The translations under genes were made by a program, and so were the position numbers. The notes below the pieces were generated by a model. That model was not told the DNA's origin, made no database searches, and saw nothing but the letters and a program-made list of their open reading frames with translations. Shown piece by piece: positions 36,001 through 51,000 of a stretch of 64,000 nucleotides of DNA (its first letter is position 1; the number at the start of each line of letters is the position of its first letter). The stretch lies in the NCBI RefSeq assembly GCF_000224145.3, contig NC_020166.2, positions 6,020,927 to 6,084,926 of the forward strand, read 5' to 3'. The DNA comes from Ciona intestinalis. Lineage: Eukaryota > Chordata > Ascidiacea > Phlebobranchia > Cionidae.

Positions 36001-39000
36001 AGTAGTAATCTGCAAGTTAAGCTTGCGGCTTTCGCGTTGTGTGTGGCCCAGGTTGCAAACCACAGTAAAATGAACTAATCACCAAGGTCGGGATATTTGA
36101 GAGGACGTTCTTTCGACAAGGGCAATATATCAAACCGATTGAACGCATTAGCGCAAGTCTAGTTAACCAAACCCAGGTACAGCTTTTTAGGTGAAACATG
36201 AGACTTACCTATGCACGACTCGCCGTCGTCACTAATCTCATAACCAGCCGTGCAAGTCAATGATGGACGTTGGATGCAATTAAAGCTTCCCTCTGTATTG
36301 ACGCATGTCTCACCGTCAGCGCATTCGTGAGCTCCCAAGATACATTCGTCGATGTCTGAGATGGAAAATCATTATTAATCTATGGGTCTACACACATGCG
36401 GTCTGAATGTATTTTCAGCTTCGTCGATGTTATATTTAACTGCTGTCACATGCGGGCGAATTAAGACTTTGCCAATATGTTATTTACCTTCACAAGACTG
36501 TTGATCTGAACTTAGTACATAACCATCGGGGCAATCGCATACGTACGACCCGTGTGTATTCCGACAGTGCGTCCCAGAGGGGCAAATATAGTCTCCGGAT
36601 CGACATTCATCAATATCTATGGAAATTCGATTTTAGAAAAACATTTCCTCATTCAGACAATGATATCGACTGTTCCCATATCATAATATTCTACAAGGTC
36701 GTGCTTAATGTCTTTAAATGTTAAATCGATGAGATCAGAGTAAATTGCAAATCTAAAAGCGTTCGGGCCCATAGAATATTGAATCACGTGCGTCACTGAT
36801 CAAATTTAATATTATCTGGCGATTATGCAAATAAAAACAAAAGGTATATAGAAGTAAAGAATAATTTTCTATTTTTAGGGGTGGATTGCTTTTTTTAAGC
36901 AATAATTTCTATTTTCCATACAAAATCCCAGCCTTACCTATGCAACCACCGACCGCGTCGGTGAAATAGCCAGCGTCGCAAGACTTGGCTACACATCGGA
37001 ATGAGCCTCGTATGTTGATGCAGTTGAGCTTGTCCCCGCAATTATCGATGTTTAGCTGGCATTCGTCAATATCTGCAACGGTTTGCGGTTAAGGCGCTGT
37101 CACTTAAATGTGCCCTTTGCTGATCAAGAGCTCGAGGTCCAGAATTGCAAGGTAAACCCTCAGCAGGTGGGGTATGTGTGGGTTGGCCACTTACCGTCGC
37201 ACGTGTTGCGGTCGGTGAGCTCGTATCCAGTACCACAGCTTATGAGTCGCTGACAGGTAAAGCTACCGAGCGTGTTGAAGCAAATCTGGCCTTCAACACA
37301 GGAGTGGGTCGCTAGCACGCATTCGTTGATATCTGTGGGCGGGTTGACATTTACATACAAATGATTTATTATGCATTGTATATTTTAACTATCACTGTTT
37401 ACAACTGAAGGAATTCTGCATATTTTTTGCACATACCTGAGCAAGTCACACTATCGTCTTCAAGGGCGTAGCCTTCCCTACAGGAACACTGGATGCCAGT
37501 GCTGGTATCAGTGCAAGTGTGGTCGCATACGTTGCTGGTGGCGCATCGCGGTCCCGTGAACTCTGAGAAAATATAGCGGAACATTTGAAACCTCGGCATC
37601 GACCGTGACGTGGTTACAACTGAACTTTAACAAGAGCGATTTGCTTTAGGGGTGGAGAAGTTGGAATTTCATTCAGTTCTCATGCTTATTAGCGATCAGC
37701 CAGACAGAATAATTTATATTTATCTTCGGTTTCTGTGACACTGTGTTATCTGAGGCGCCGAAATTACGATTCGTGATGGATTTCTGCTAAAGAGTGCGGT
37801 GGTTACGTAAATAAGGTCAACACCAAACTTGGTTGGGGGTCCGCGGTAAAGTTCGTCAGGGTTCCATGGCAGACTGCTAGTTAATGAAAAGCGATCGAGG
37901 CGTCGGGTCCATGAGAAAAGCAAGGACCGTGGGATTCCGTGGTAATCCATTCGCAAACACGGGACAAGGGTTCGTTTACCCAAAGACACACGCGCTAATC
38001 TCACAGCTCGTTTGATACATAACACGGCGAAAGGCGGTCTTTGATGAACAGCGAATATTTGTGGGTTAACACGGCGCCGGGGATTGCCGCTATAACCAAT
38101 CATGGGGTCAATGGGATTTGGGAGACTGCGGGCCATTGCAATTTGACCATCGCACGCAGAAAGGATGGCATGAGAATAGAATGCGAAACCTCGGATTGCA
38201 CAGCAGAGTTAATAATGAAAGAAGTGACTACTTATTATTTACCGGCGGATCTCCAGGTAAACACCTACCCACCGCCGCAGTGGCCGCAAAGCTGCCGGCG
38301 ACCCTTATCGCATGCTAGTCGGAATTTGGCGCTGAAAGCTGGTATCGGTCAACGAAACGAGTTTACTGAGCCGGGAACGCAAAGTCGGCTCTTCAATCAT
38401 CAGTTTAGAAGGTGGAAACCGCTTAACCGGGCGAAAGCTGGTTTGCGTTCGTTGTTTTCGTAATTTTCACACTCAACGAGTCGACTTGCACAAGATATGT
38501 GCATTGACAAGCACCGGGGGCTGTGAAAGCCGGGAGGTCCTTTTAACCGAGCACAGGGGAACGGATTGAGAATCTGTGCAAGTGACACGAGACTGCTAGC
38601 CTTGTTTGCAACAGCAAATCGTTGTTAATGCGAAACTTGAATGATCGGTATTCGATCAACGCGAGTAGACTCTTGTATAGTTTAACCATTTTATCTACTT
38701 TTCCAAACACGAGTACCCGTTGTGTGAATAGCGTGCCCAATGCTTCACACAACGATTTTAATCTTTCCGTACAACAAACTTTTGCGACGTCACGCCCTTT
38801 GCAACACAGCACCGGCAAACATCGCGTGCAGAGAAATATAACAAGATACTACTTCATATACGGCATCCCCAATTTCCCATTTGAAGCCGGATGAAGATAT
38901 CGCGGTCGGACATCCGGAACTCGATGCTTTATTTTTGCTGCAGGCGTCGCACGAACAGGAAATCCTCATAAGCTGGCGAACAGATTGAATTGCTGGCCAT

Positions 39001-42000
39001 TTGGTACTGACAACGGCACATGTTGTTAACCCCCGAGTTAACAAAGAAAATTCCTTTGCCTACGCACCCGTTCCAATGTGCACAGCAGCGATAATTGTTT
39101 CGTAAATATTTATGTAGCGGTCAGTGATAGCCACGTGACGTCACCGCGCCCTGCAAAAGATCAGCTGTCGCAATTGAAAACGTCACCAATCCCCGATTAC
39201 CGCATACGTAATTAATCTTACAACGTTACGGGAGGTCGTGGTTAGTTCTTCTGCTGTTTACAACACGAGCATCGGGGTTTAGCAATTAATTGTCCATAAT
39301 TAAAGGTGTCGCGCCAGTAAGATGATAATGAGACCGCTAAGCTGCGAGTTTTGGCGCTTTCAAGTCGGTCTGGGACAAAACCTATTGTTTCTGCCAAATG
39401 AGAATCGAACACGAAGTAAATAAGCAACTTGCAGTCGCATTTGGAATCAAAACAGGAACCCAAGTGTTTTCGAGATACAAAACAGGCAGCATAGAAGAAG
39501 GTCCTGTATGCGTCATACCCTCCCTTGTTGCTCGAAATGCCAACCGGTGACCTATCTATAATCGCACTGCACTCCAACTACGAACGTTGTTGTGGTTGGT
39601 TAGTTTAAACGAACAACAGTTCATGACCCTGCTGCTTGTGGCGATAAACCAGGGTTATACACCACGTAGATATATATTTTGTCCTGAATTAAAATGTGAC
39701 CAAGTTGGCGGCCAAGATCACAATTGAGCGGGTCGCGCTGGGATTCAGTTTTATACATCTCCATTAACTGAATCCAAAACTAATTTCGTAAGCAAAAATC
39801 TCGAGACCTTATAAGGCAGGAAAAAGAAGGCTTGTCATACAGTATTTATAGACCATAGCTCGGTTCATCAATGTGTCCATTGTGTATGAGCAGTCGTCAT
39901 AAGATGAGGTCGATTGCCCTTCTCATGGCATGACCTTCAATGGCCTGTTTACGCTGAAGGCGTTTAGTTACTGCGACGGTTAATGTGGAATATGGAGATC
40001 GTATCAGCGGTCGTACAGTAACCTCCCGTCCGGTATAGGTCAATACACGTTTATAACATAATAGACCAAATCCAAAACACCCGGAAGTCAAGCTACATCA
40101 ACAAGAAAACAAGGGAGAATGACATATCATAAATACTGTAGGAGTAAGACTGGCAACCATATCACGCCGACGAAGCAGTTTACCACACAAACACATCATT
40201 CTAACCGCGTTGGCGAGCTTACTCACGAGAACGCTCTTAAAGTTACATCAGCGAATTTCCCAGCGGTAATGTCCCAGTTAACATAGCCGAACCCGATAAG
40301 CCAAAGACAAAGTTCTAAGCCATCTTGCAACGCCTCGCCCACTGCGCAAAATTGTCAGGTATCGGTAAGTTGATACTGACCGAAGTGACCCCGAAACGAG
40401 GCGATAACGCACGACCGAATCCTTAAACCAACTCAGCTGATTATCCACGACACGCCTCTATAGAATAATTTCAATATACCGAAACCCGATAAACAGCAGC
40501 AAGCTTTTTGACATACCTGTAGCCGGAGTCGTGTTGAGACGCGCAGACTTCGCAGTTGAAGTTGACGTCTCAGCTGTTTGGAAACAAACAAATTACAAAG
40601 CTTACTCTCACGGGTGGAATAAATACGCCCAGGAATTCGTGGAAAAAATTAAACTTACTTGTATCTCCTGGTTGGGTGGTAAGGGGGCCTGTCCTGCAGC
40701 ATTCCGAGTAAGCACTGTTGCACGGTTCGCCTGCAAAGCAAGGGTCATCACCAATTTAGTGAAAGGAATTTGAAGGTCTAAATGTCGTGTGAAGTTAGAC
40801 GTATATGCACAGATTGGAACCTTAACCCGGTCGCGTTCACTTTAAAACAACACAGTCCCATTACACCAGCGCTAGTTTAAGATAAAAACTTTTACGAGAA
40901 AAATAAAAACACCCACAATTACCGTTTTCGTTTCCCATGAAATTGCGAAACAGATGCAAATTATGTTTGTATGTGCGGACGTTTTCATCTGCTGTATTTT
41001 CTATAAATTGCCACTATAAGACGCTGCTGGTGGTGGCTATTAAGTAGTCCCTGTTGTTGTCCGGAGCTTTAAGTAAAAGCTTGACTAAATACTTCAAGTG
41101 TGAAATGCCCCTTCCGTCGGGTCCGTTAATAATAGCGCACTACTTAAGCATATATGGACCATAGGGCTTGAGGTTCTTGGACGACCCGGCGTGTTTACAA
41201 ACAATTAAACGCAGCCACAAATTCCTTGCTTTCATCCGATGCGGCGGATAAAAATAACATATCGTTGACGCTCTGCTGCACCAACGAGTGCGGGAAACAG
41301 ATTCCTTGCATGCCTCGGATTAATTGAACCCCACGAACAATGAAAGAACTAATTTCTCCTGTGACTATCAGATGCGTGAAATATGAGGGACAATCGAATT
41401 ATTTGTGGCTTAAAAGCCTCGGCACATCTAAGGATAATCGGCCGCATAACACGCCGGTTGGATAACGTCAAATGATTTGCGGATTAGTTAATTGAATGAA
41501 AATTCTACGCTTTTTGATCAGCTGTTTGAAATTGAACTCGTAAAGAGATAAGTCGAGATCGTATCTTTCTAAGAAATGAAATAGCAGCCGGGTTATCTGT
41601 CTAACCGCACTTCAACACCTTCGCGAATTCGACCATTTTTCAAACATGGAACCCACGGCTGTCATCGCCCACCGATACTTTCAGACGTTCGAGGCCAAGG
41701 TAGTTCATCACGCAATCAACGACGTCTGCGAATTGCGAAAAAACGCGATACCTTGTCAAGCATTCGTGCCAAACTTGAGCAACGAAAACACAAACACACC
41801 CTGCGTGATGCTAATACAACGCATATTACTGGCGGGTTCGTCGGCACCTGTCGACGCTTTAACTGCATTAGGACAACCTACGTAATACTAGCTTCTTAGC
41901 TTGGCACACAACTTACCAAGGATCTCCATGCTGCAGCTGAGGGATAAACCATAAGCCTTCAACCCAAGAGCACAGCAATCGCAGCAGGACTGTAAGTAAA

Positions 42001-45000
42001 ATTTTGAAGTTAGTTACATCACAATGCAAACTGTTATAAAATAAAAAAAACAGACATGAACTTTTGGTATTTAAAAAAGTCGGTGACACTCCCGCTTCGT
42101 TAGCATAGTTGAGTAATACCGGGTTATAAGAACAATACGAGAGATTAGAACCACGATTAGCAGCGATAAGGTCATCTTTAATCGGATCAGACCTCGTCAG
42201 TAAGGCAGAGGTTGATGGGCCCGTTCACCTGCATACGAGTGACGCACCAAAGCTAATGGTCCCAAATCTAATTAAGCGTAGATTAAGTCCACATTAAGCT
42301 CGTATCTTTGGCAGAAGATACAAGAAGCAGGCGTGATGTAAAATCGCACGTCTCGTGGGCTATCGAGGAATAACAACACCAAAATTCAGGCCCAAGTGTA
42401 CAGCAGGGGTAGTGTTTACTGTTTACTTTACTGGCGGAAGTAATACGATAAAACAATGACCTAATTGCGCAATCCTAGTACGCGCGATCATGCTCGCTTT
42501 CGACAGCAATAATAAACAAACATTCGATTTTTGTAAACAAAACCTGACACACGCGGTTGTTGTGTGATTTTTTTCTAATATTAACTTATGTATGACTCAC
42601 TTTGAAACCGTCTTGTTCGCATTGACCGCGGATTGATGTAGGGGCGTCACATACTGCCATGCTCCGAGCGGTCGCAACTCCGCGGTTGCAGGTTTCTTGT
42701 TCTTCCGCCTCAAGGCAGCATTTCTCCTGCAGGGAATTTATGTTCGGTTACGTGTTGCTACAGCGGCTTGTTTCCGAAACAGACTCGTGCGGGCAGCAAA
42801 ATAAACCGAAAACCTTTAAAATACTAAGCACCGCCATTGATACTGTTAGCCCGACATACAGGGCTATGATTGGAGTGTACACTATATATGTCGCCGCAAG
42901 CCATCTCACTAAACATTGCAAGAAAGGCCAAGTTCATTATGTAATGTAATATCGAACACTAACGCATTATGCCTGCGCTTTGCATAATAGTTATTTATGT
43001 TGGCTGCTGCAGCCATCGCGGCACCACAGTGTATTGGAAGGAATTGGACATGAATGAATTGCTTGCCACAACATACACGGGGTAATGTAATTAAAACGCA
43101 TTAACGCGCATCAAAACCGAACGATTATAACCACAGAGGAATTTCCTACCTGAGCCACAGCGCAGATTTGGGTGTAGGAAGTTACGGTCACTGGAATGCC
43201 ATGACAGCTGTCATGACTTAGCGCAAACTGCTTTCCTTGGTAACAGCAGGCGGTAAGAACATTTTCGAAGCTTTCTGAAATAAAAAAATAACGACTTTTA
43301 CTGAGGGAATATTTTAAGTTTATACAGTGGAGTGGGGGAAGATGGAACACCATTTATTCTACTTTCTCGTCTCATTTGGTACTAAAAAAGGAATTATAAA
43401 ACCGTATCCTCACGACTCACAAAGACCGTTGGTAACTTGTCTAAAACACGATCAAGATATTTGAATATTATGTGATAAAGTGTCCCATCTTTCCCTACGC
43501 TACCATATGTGAATTGGAAGTAAAAACTTAAAATCTGATGTTAATCTTTACAAACCTGGGAGTTGACAGTGCACGAGACACGAGAAAGTCAGCAATAAAA
43601 GTACCCGCACGAAGTTTATAAACATTTTCACACTTTTAACTTGATCAGTAAGCACATATAATCTAACATAAGACTGCGGATAAATTAGAACTTGAAAGTA
43701 TCTGCAAAACAGACGCAATTTGCTGCAATAGAAGCTGTGTATATAATGCCCGCTACTCGACTTCACGCGTACAAGGCAAGGACTGAAATGAGAGTCGTCA
43801 ACTCTTCGTGAAGGGATTTGAATCGTCGTCGTTAAAAATTTGAAGCGCGAAGTACTGCTTTAAGATAAGAACGACAGTGAGTGTCAACGGAAACCTGCAT
43901 TAGCACTTCCCGACACTTCCCGTCGTAAAACACACATCGGTTCGGCACAGCTCGCCACGGAATCCCGCGAGGCAAAGCACCGATGCATGTGGATATAAGC
44001 ATATGTAGCAACATAGGTCTCGTGGCGAGAAGATAAGTAACATGAGATGGCAAATTGAACGATGGCCTCAGCTTGGAAGCAATGCTTGTCGTATCGCGGT
44101 CCAGACGAGGCAGGTATTTTCCCGATTGGAGCTGTTCTAACATATCTCTGGTGCTTGTCATCGGCTGATTGGTTTATACGTGCACCGTCACTGTCACTGC
44201 GGGATAAATCTGCCTCGTGCAGCGTCGCGAACGCCGATGATCGAGGAAAGGAGTAAATTATTAAGACAATATTTTGAAATGTAACGCACATTCCAATAAA
44301 GGGCAAAGTTATAGCACACGCTAAGCTCGCTTTTGTTATGTATGTGGTCGGCATGGTGACAAAAGCACCCAGGAAGGCTTGCAACTTATGGAATTCCAAA
44401 CTCTTGCTGCCACGTGACCGACACTGGTCCTGAATTCGATTTGATTCGGAACCCAACTGTGCCGCAAGTCTGGCATCGGAGCAAAGGATGAAAAAAGCTC
44501 CGTGAGGTCCCACTCCAGCTCTTCGGCGAAAATCTCTGCACACTTTCGTTGAATTTGCGCTTCGGGAGAGCAAATATTCCATTTAATTGTGGACGCGGAT
44601 TTAAAGCGCGGTATTTGATAAACGCATTCCCCCGAAACCGCTACCAACGCACGTGGTGCTATATGCTGTTGCGGTTGCATTCACTGATGTGGTGGGAATC
44701 GTGTTCGCTGAAATGACTCTCCAACCACTATTTAATAGCAAAAGTCCAACCCCCCACACTCATGTTATACAAGGTTAAACAAGATATTGTTCCTAACCTC
44801 AAATAACATGTCTGTCGTTTAGATTTGTGCTAAGCAAATACAGCCACAGAATTGTGCGGAGGTGGTTATTGGCTAAATGGCAATTGGAACCTGGCCGTTA
44901 CAAGTTATTAACTGTAAAATAGTAATTGACACGGAAGTGTCGTTTGCCGCAAAGACGTCACTGGTTAAAATAGATACAACATCAGTGTTAACTTACTCGT

Positions 45001-48000
45001 TTACTGTGGTGTGTTTTGGCCACTGGTCTAGTGACACGAAACGACGCCTCGGTATATGTTGTGTTTTGGGTGGGATTTGAGCAAGCTCTTAAGAGATAGC
45101 GATTATTAATGGTCTGTTCTCTGACGCATGGGAAGCTCACCGGGTGAAATAAAGACTGCTTTGTTGTATGGCGAAAGCCTGGTTGTTAAAGAGGGCGTAC
45201 GCACTTAGTGGGCATGAATATGTAACAAGCGCCCTTAGAACTACCCTCGATCGTCCATGTAGAATGGCCTTTGACGGAATTAGCGCGGTCTTACAAGGAC
45301 GAGTGCGGCATTGATCACTATCAGTGTCGGGATGAGCGGCGCTCGGTGGGCTTCTAGGGTAGTCCTGAAGGCAATTATTTCAAGCAAAGAATATCCGGGG
45401 CGCTCCGAAAGCATTGTCGGGGACAGTCGGCGTAAAGGTCACCAAATATTTGGCCAGCGTCGGCCCGGAACCAATTAGCCAAGGAGTCGAAGCTGTAAAA
45501 ACTTGTGCGTTAAATGGGCTTGGCCCCATGAACGTGTACATAGCGACGCTGGGAGAGCTTTAGCTGACAAACTTGTGTTAGGAGGCAGATGTAAAGCTCA
45601 ATTTGCGAAGCCACCGATTTAGAATGGTGGTATTTTAAGTATGAAGGTAAATACTAACTTGGTGGCAAATTCCTTTTTAAAAATGAATCTCTCATCCCTC
45701 AGCAGACTAACAAACAAATATTATGTTTTGGCGTTTTGTTTATGTAACTGTTAAACGCGTTACTTCAACCGTACATGATGTATACGTCCGAGGTTATCAA
45801 TTTAAAATCGCCAGTTGTTGCTGTGACTCATTCCCGTCAGGCAATGATGGAGGACAAAGCTCTTACACATTACGTAGTAGCTTGCAATCAAAGCTTCCTT
45901 TGTTTGGTAACAATGTGACGGTTGAAGCGCGCGGGGATAGTGTGATGGTCCAGCTGCAAGCTACGTCACGAAGCGCCGTATGTTAAAAGGATCGTGTCGG
46001 TTGCTTAAACGGAAAGAGATAACGTCACCCGTTCTACTTTTTAGGGAATCTATCCCCTTCGCATTTCCAAAATCGTGAGATCTCGTCGGCGACCTTTGCA
46101 GATTAAGAGATTTGAGGTTTTGCAAGTTCCGCTAAAACCTCCACAAAAAAAGACCGCCTTCGGTGGTTCTCTCATACCTTCGGATCTATCCAACCATCTT
46201 TTCTTAACTTTAAACTACACGGCAGCGAGATAACGATCTTTTTCCGTTAGGTTTTCGCCGCCAGACATTGAGAAAGTACCGCGAATAATAGACCCGGTAT
46301 GTGTGAGTAATGGTGGCGGATGTGCCAATAAACATACCAAGAGGCAAGTTAACCGGTCGCCACGACCGCCTGCAGTGTAAACAGAGCAACCCGATACTGC
46401 TTTGTAGCAGCTGCCTTTGAAACTGCGACATATCTCGGAATGTAGATGAGAAACCTGCAAAATCACGTTTACGGTTCGTTTCCGTTGACTTTTCAGACTA
46501 CGTTTCCGGCATTGGCGCTACGCAGAGGCAACAGCAGTAAAAACAGTTCCGCATTTGGACGGTGTGACGTAGGCAAGAGGTGCTTGATGTAAAGTGGTCA
46601 CTCGTTTGACCATTTCAAGTGCGCAAGGCGACAGGAGATATGTCATCAGGGGTTCAATTGCCTTTTCATGACACCTGAAGGCTTTCCGCCAGCCGCCCAG
46701 GAATGAGATGTATCAACGTCAAGAACGTGACAAAACGCATGCCAATGAAGTCGAGTTAGAGGTCGCCTGGTCAGGGCATTCACCCCTTTACCCCAGGCGC
46801 ATTTAGAAAGCGTAGAATTCCTTTTTGGCAAAGCGATGCCAATTAAAGTGAAAGAGTAAGACGCGTGGAGTTATAAATCGCTTCGCATTACAAAACATAC
46901 ACGAGAGACCGAAACTGCGGTACATAACTATCTTTATAAACGTGCTTAATACCGTGTTTTAGACTCACCTGAGTTATTGTGTACGTTTCTGTCAACGCCA
47001 TGAATGCGATGGATTTTATGTCGGTGGTGGATGGTGGCTGTTGTTGTGCTGCGAGTTGTGGGTGTTACGGTCGTTGTAGTGGTGGTGGGAGTCGTTGTAG
47101 TTGTTGTTGTTGTTGCAGGTGTAGTTGTTGTAGTTGGTGTTGTCGTTGTAGTTGGTGTTGTTGTTGTAGTTGGTGTCGTTGTAGTTTTTGTTGTGGTGGT
47201 TGGTTGGGTGCTGGTCGTTGTGGTTGACGTTGTCGTGGTCTCAGGTTGATCAATAAAAGCTTGCGAACTAACAAAACAAAAGATAAAGTTTGTTTACATT
47301 GTGTGATACCGCTGTACAAACTATAAATGATTGGAGACACTTACTCAACCACTTGACCGGAACGCACATTTCTCAAAGGTGGAAGTTGTATGTCAGGGTT
47401 CGCTTCGTTGGTGTCATCGTTGCGGGTTTGATCCGAGTTCTCTGTGTTTCCATAGTAGTCCGTCCCCTGGGATCCGGCACTATGGTAAGGCGGTAACGGA
47501 AAGTTCAAGCCCAGGTTTTGTGTTGGATTTCGTTGTCCGAATCCTCCATAACTGTCGCTCACACTGAGGCCATCGTTGGGTTGGGCGTTTTGGGAATTCC
47601 CACCAACTGCGTTTGAATCGACAGGTCCCGTGCCATGCGAAGATGGGTAGAGGCTTTGGAAATTCTGATTACCAATGCCGGTGTTAGAAAGGCCTTCGTT
47701 GTCTGGGGTAAGTTTATCTCCGGCAGCAGCACGGTATGGTTGGCCAAGGTAGCTTGGGTATTGTGCGTAATGTGGGAACGCTGGGTTTGAAGGCAATCTT
47801 GAATTTAAACCATCTGATGTTTGACTTGTGTCGCCCGTTTGCTCTGGGGATCGCCCGTTCCCATATTGCGGGTTCAAATACGATTGAGGGTAACCGAGAT
47901 AGCCGTTCAAACGCGACTGTTCGTCATCTGGCCTCACTTCAGTGAGATCGGAGCCGTCTTCAGGTGTTTGACCCTCTGTACCAGTGCTGCCAGTTTTAAC

Positions 48001-51000
48001 TGCAGTGTTGCCGTGGTAGCCAAGGTAGTTGAGACCATAACCTGGAGGTGGTTGATATTGCTGGTTTGAAGGGTAGGGTGAATATCGAGAGTTGTCAGCA
48101 CCGTTGCCGGTGCCATCAGATGCTGTGTTTGCACCAGTTTGATCTGAAACGTCAGAGGATTCATGTCCGTATCGATAGTTATCAGCTTGGTGGTTCGTGG
48201 CATCGTTATTTGTGTCCTGCTCGCCTTCGTTTTCTGTATTTTCGCTATTGGTTGGTAAATTGTTTGCATTTGAAGGGCCCTGTGGGTAGCCATGGTACTG
48301 CTGGTAAGGGTATGGTGGGTACTGAGAGTTGTACGGCGAGTATTGCTGTTTAAAACCATAGTTTGGATATACTGATCCGGGGGGTACGAGAGGTTGACTT
48401 TGGGCTGCAAATGAACCTGGATTATAGGGAAGATAGCTTGACTCCTGGGACGAATCTCCTCCTTCCGAAGTAGACTGCGATCCACCAAAATTGCGTTGAT
48501 TCCCGGCAGCAGCATTTGCAGTCGTGCCGCTTGCATCAGGTGTGTCAGCTAACGGTGGGGCGACCATGGATCCAGTATTACGGGAACCGACGCCTCCAGT
48601 GTCACCTTTAGACTGATACAAATCTGAAGACCCAAACTTGTTCCAGTCGGACTGCAAGAAGCGAGTATCGTAACCATCGTCGGCAATTATTGAACCTTTG
48701 GTGAACGACGACTGGTCGCCGATGTTAGCTTGTTGGTTCAACTGAGCCTCGTTACCGATGGGATCTCGCATGACTCTTTGGGTGGCCTCTAATGCCAATG
48801 ATGTTTGCGGGGGATCTGCGAAAACATTTAATAGATAACTAACCAGCTTCAAATTCTTATTATTATTTAGTGCATTGTGATCATACAGTTAAAGTATAAA
48901 ATAGCACTAAAACGACTAATTTAGCCTGTTTGATAGTTTGAGTGTATATTGCAGGTCACACACATTTTACGTTAAAAAGTTTTGTTAACATACTTGCACG
49001 CTGATCCATACGTTCTTGGCAAACATGATCCGTTGCACACAGGATATCGCCACCTTCGGGCGGGCAGTAACAAACAGTACATGGTGGTCGATCAAAGCTG
49101 TTAAACAAGTAGGAAAAACTGTCAAACCTTTTGCTCTGTGGTGAGTGTGTCGATTACGCACGATAAAGCTATTACGGGCTTATCGCGCTCAATTTGCACA
49201 GGTGACATCGGTAAGTAATAAAAAGGGTATGACTTACTTTACGCCAGCTTGGTATTTATGGCCATCCTCCCCAACGCAACCGACCGCTAAACACTCTTCA
49301 CAACCGTCAGACGGCCTCGTGTAAGTTTCAATACAGAAAGGTCTCGGTTTCGGACATGCTACTTTAGGAGGGGTTCGCCCATGGCTGTTGAAACCACTCA
49401 CTTGAAAGCTGGGAAAAAGATGCGAGGTTAAATTACAGGGTTTATGAGCTTATTTGGCAGCAAGTTTGTTGCCAACTCCTATAATTAAATCCTCTGTAAT
49501 GCCGGGGTTACCCTGAGGCTAATTATATGGGTTCGAGCCCGGGTGACGTCGCACTAGCAGCAGAAATGTGGTTATGTGGAATTCGAACATATGTAATCGA
49601 TCAGAACATGTGCGAGTATTATTGGATCTACAGAAAACCGCCGCGCCAATTAAGGCTGGTCCTCTTCCAGCTTTAAGCAGCTTTGGACGCCACCAACAAG
49701 TTGAATAACCTTGCACCATACATCAACTACAATATGATTGATTCGAACGCAAACAACGTAGGCACGGTAAGACGTTCGCGGTCAAAACTTCATGTGAAAT
49801 AGCTCTTTCGCCAATGTAACCACAAAATACCGAAAACAACCACGCTTATAAACGTTATGTGGGTGGTTGATGTATCTATGTTTGCTGCAGTGACTTAAAT
49901 AGGGTATTTTGGCAACTACATTGCAGATAACGGATAAAGTGCATACGATGAACATAAAACCTATAACAACATTAGGCATAGTACCTGCAAACTATCATGC
50001 CACCACCCATGGGACAACTGCACATAGTGCTTCCATCGTCGACAGAATACGACTCTCCTTCTGGGACGAGTCCGCCTCTGTAAGACAAAAATAAACGTCA
50101 CTGCCAACGTAGCATATATTCCTGCGGCCATTTGTGGTATTGTAGCTCGTTATTACTTGCGGAACGTTTATTGCTGTGATTTAGGGCTCGAAAGGCCTTG
50201 AATAAACATTCGTGCTGGAGGGTAATAACGGATAGCAGGACCATATTTGTACGGGAGAAAGCGCAAGTGTTAAACATGACCGGACGCGTTGCCTCCCTGG
50301 AATTTTTTCGACGGCAAACCGACTGGACGAAAACGTTCGGCGTTTTCCGATAACAGAAAAAGTGCTATTGATTGTGAAATATTGCTATTGCACAGGGGGG
50401 GTGGGGGGGGGCTTACAACATAGCGTCCGGTTGGTGTGTAGGCAGGGTTTAAGCTGTTTAGAGGGAGTGGGATAAATGTGGCGTTCCGAAGGCCGGTACT
50501 GACGTTATGTGCCCCTCGTACGTCACTGAGGCTATTGTTACACGCCCTCACCCTTGTCCTCGCGGGAGCCATGGATCCCAAGGCGAGTACCTGTCGTTTC
50601 TCGCCGCCTTGATAGGCCGGACCGGAACCCAAGAATTCGAACACGCCCGATGCGAATTGGCCGATGCTTTGATCGCAGTTGAGATGTCGGATCCGGCGCA
50701 TCACAAGCTGTTTACGTGTTGCGCCGTCACCGATGAGCAACGAGATTGTCAGCGAATATGTTTACATTAGAAACAGCCTGTTGTCGCGTTATATCGCGAA
50801 GTGACGCTCGCTGAACATGCGGGAGTTGTTAGCTGTGGCGATATGAATGGACCCACCCACTGAGCTTAGGAAAAACACCTCATTGTGCGATATAAATCTA
50901 TAACCGGTCGTTCGGACAATGGTACGGATTATTTGAACAAATAAATCTGAGAATTGGAGCTACTTACACAAACCCATTGAGGAGACAGTCGTAGTATTGG

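Noticed and set aside
37720..38463. Overlapping 138- and 140-codon ORFs on both strands
   Set aside because: Inside the intron between fibulin exons 12 and 13, no family resemblance, both strands open.
43884..44582. 232-codon minus-strand ORF in the large fibulin intron
   Set aside because: No domain, no family resemblance, lies in GC-richer intron DNA between well-phased fibulin exons, and overlaps other ORFs in two frames.
47004..47249. Plus-strand ORFs encoding runs of Val or Cys
   Set aside because: They are antisense to the Thr-rich fibulin exon; the ACN repeat keeps all frames open.
49529..49545. Functional tRNA gene
   Set aside because: Only the T-arm/B-box is convincing; no acceptor stem or anticodon arm pairs at the right distance.
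50270..50740. 156-codon minus-strand ORF
   Set aside because: In a fibulin intron, contains the G-run, no motif; chance ORF in GC-richer DNA.
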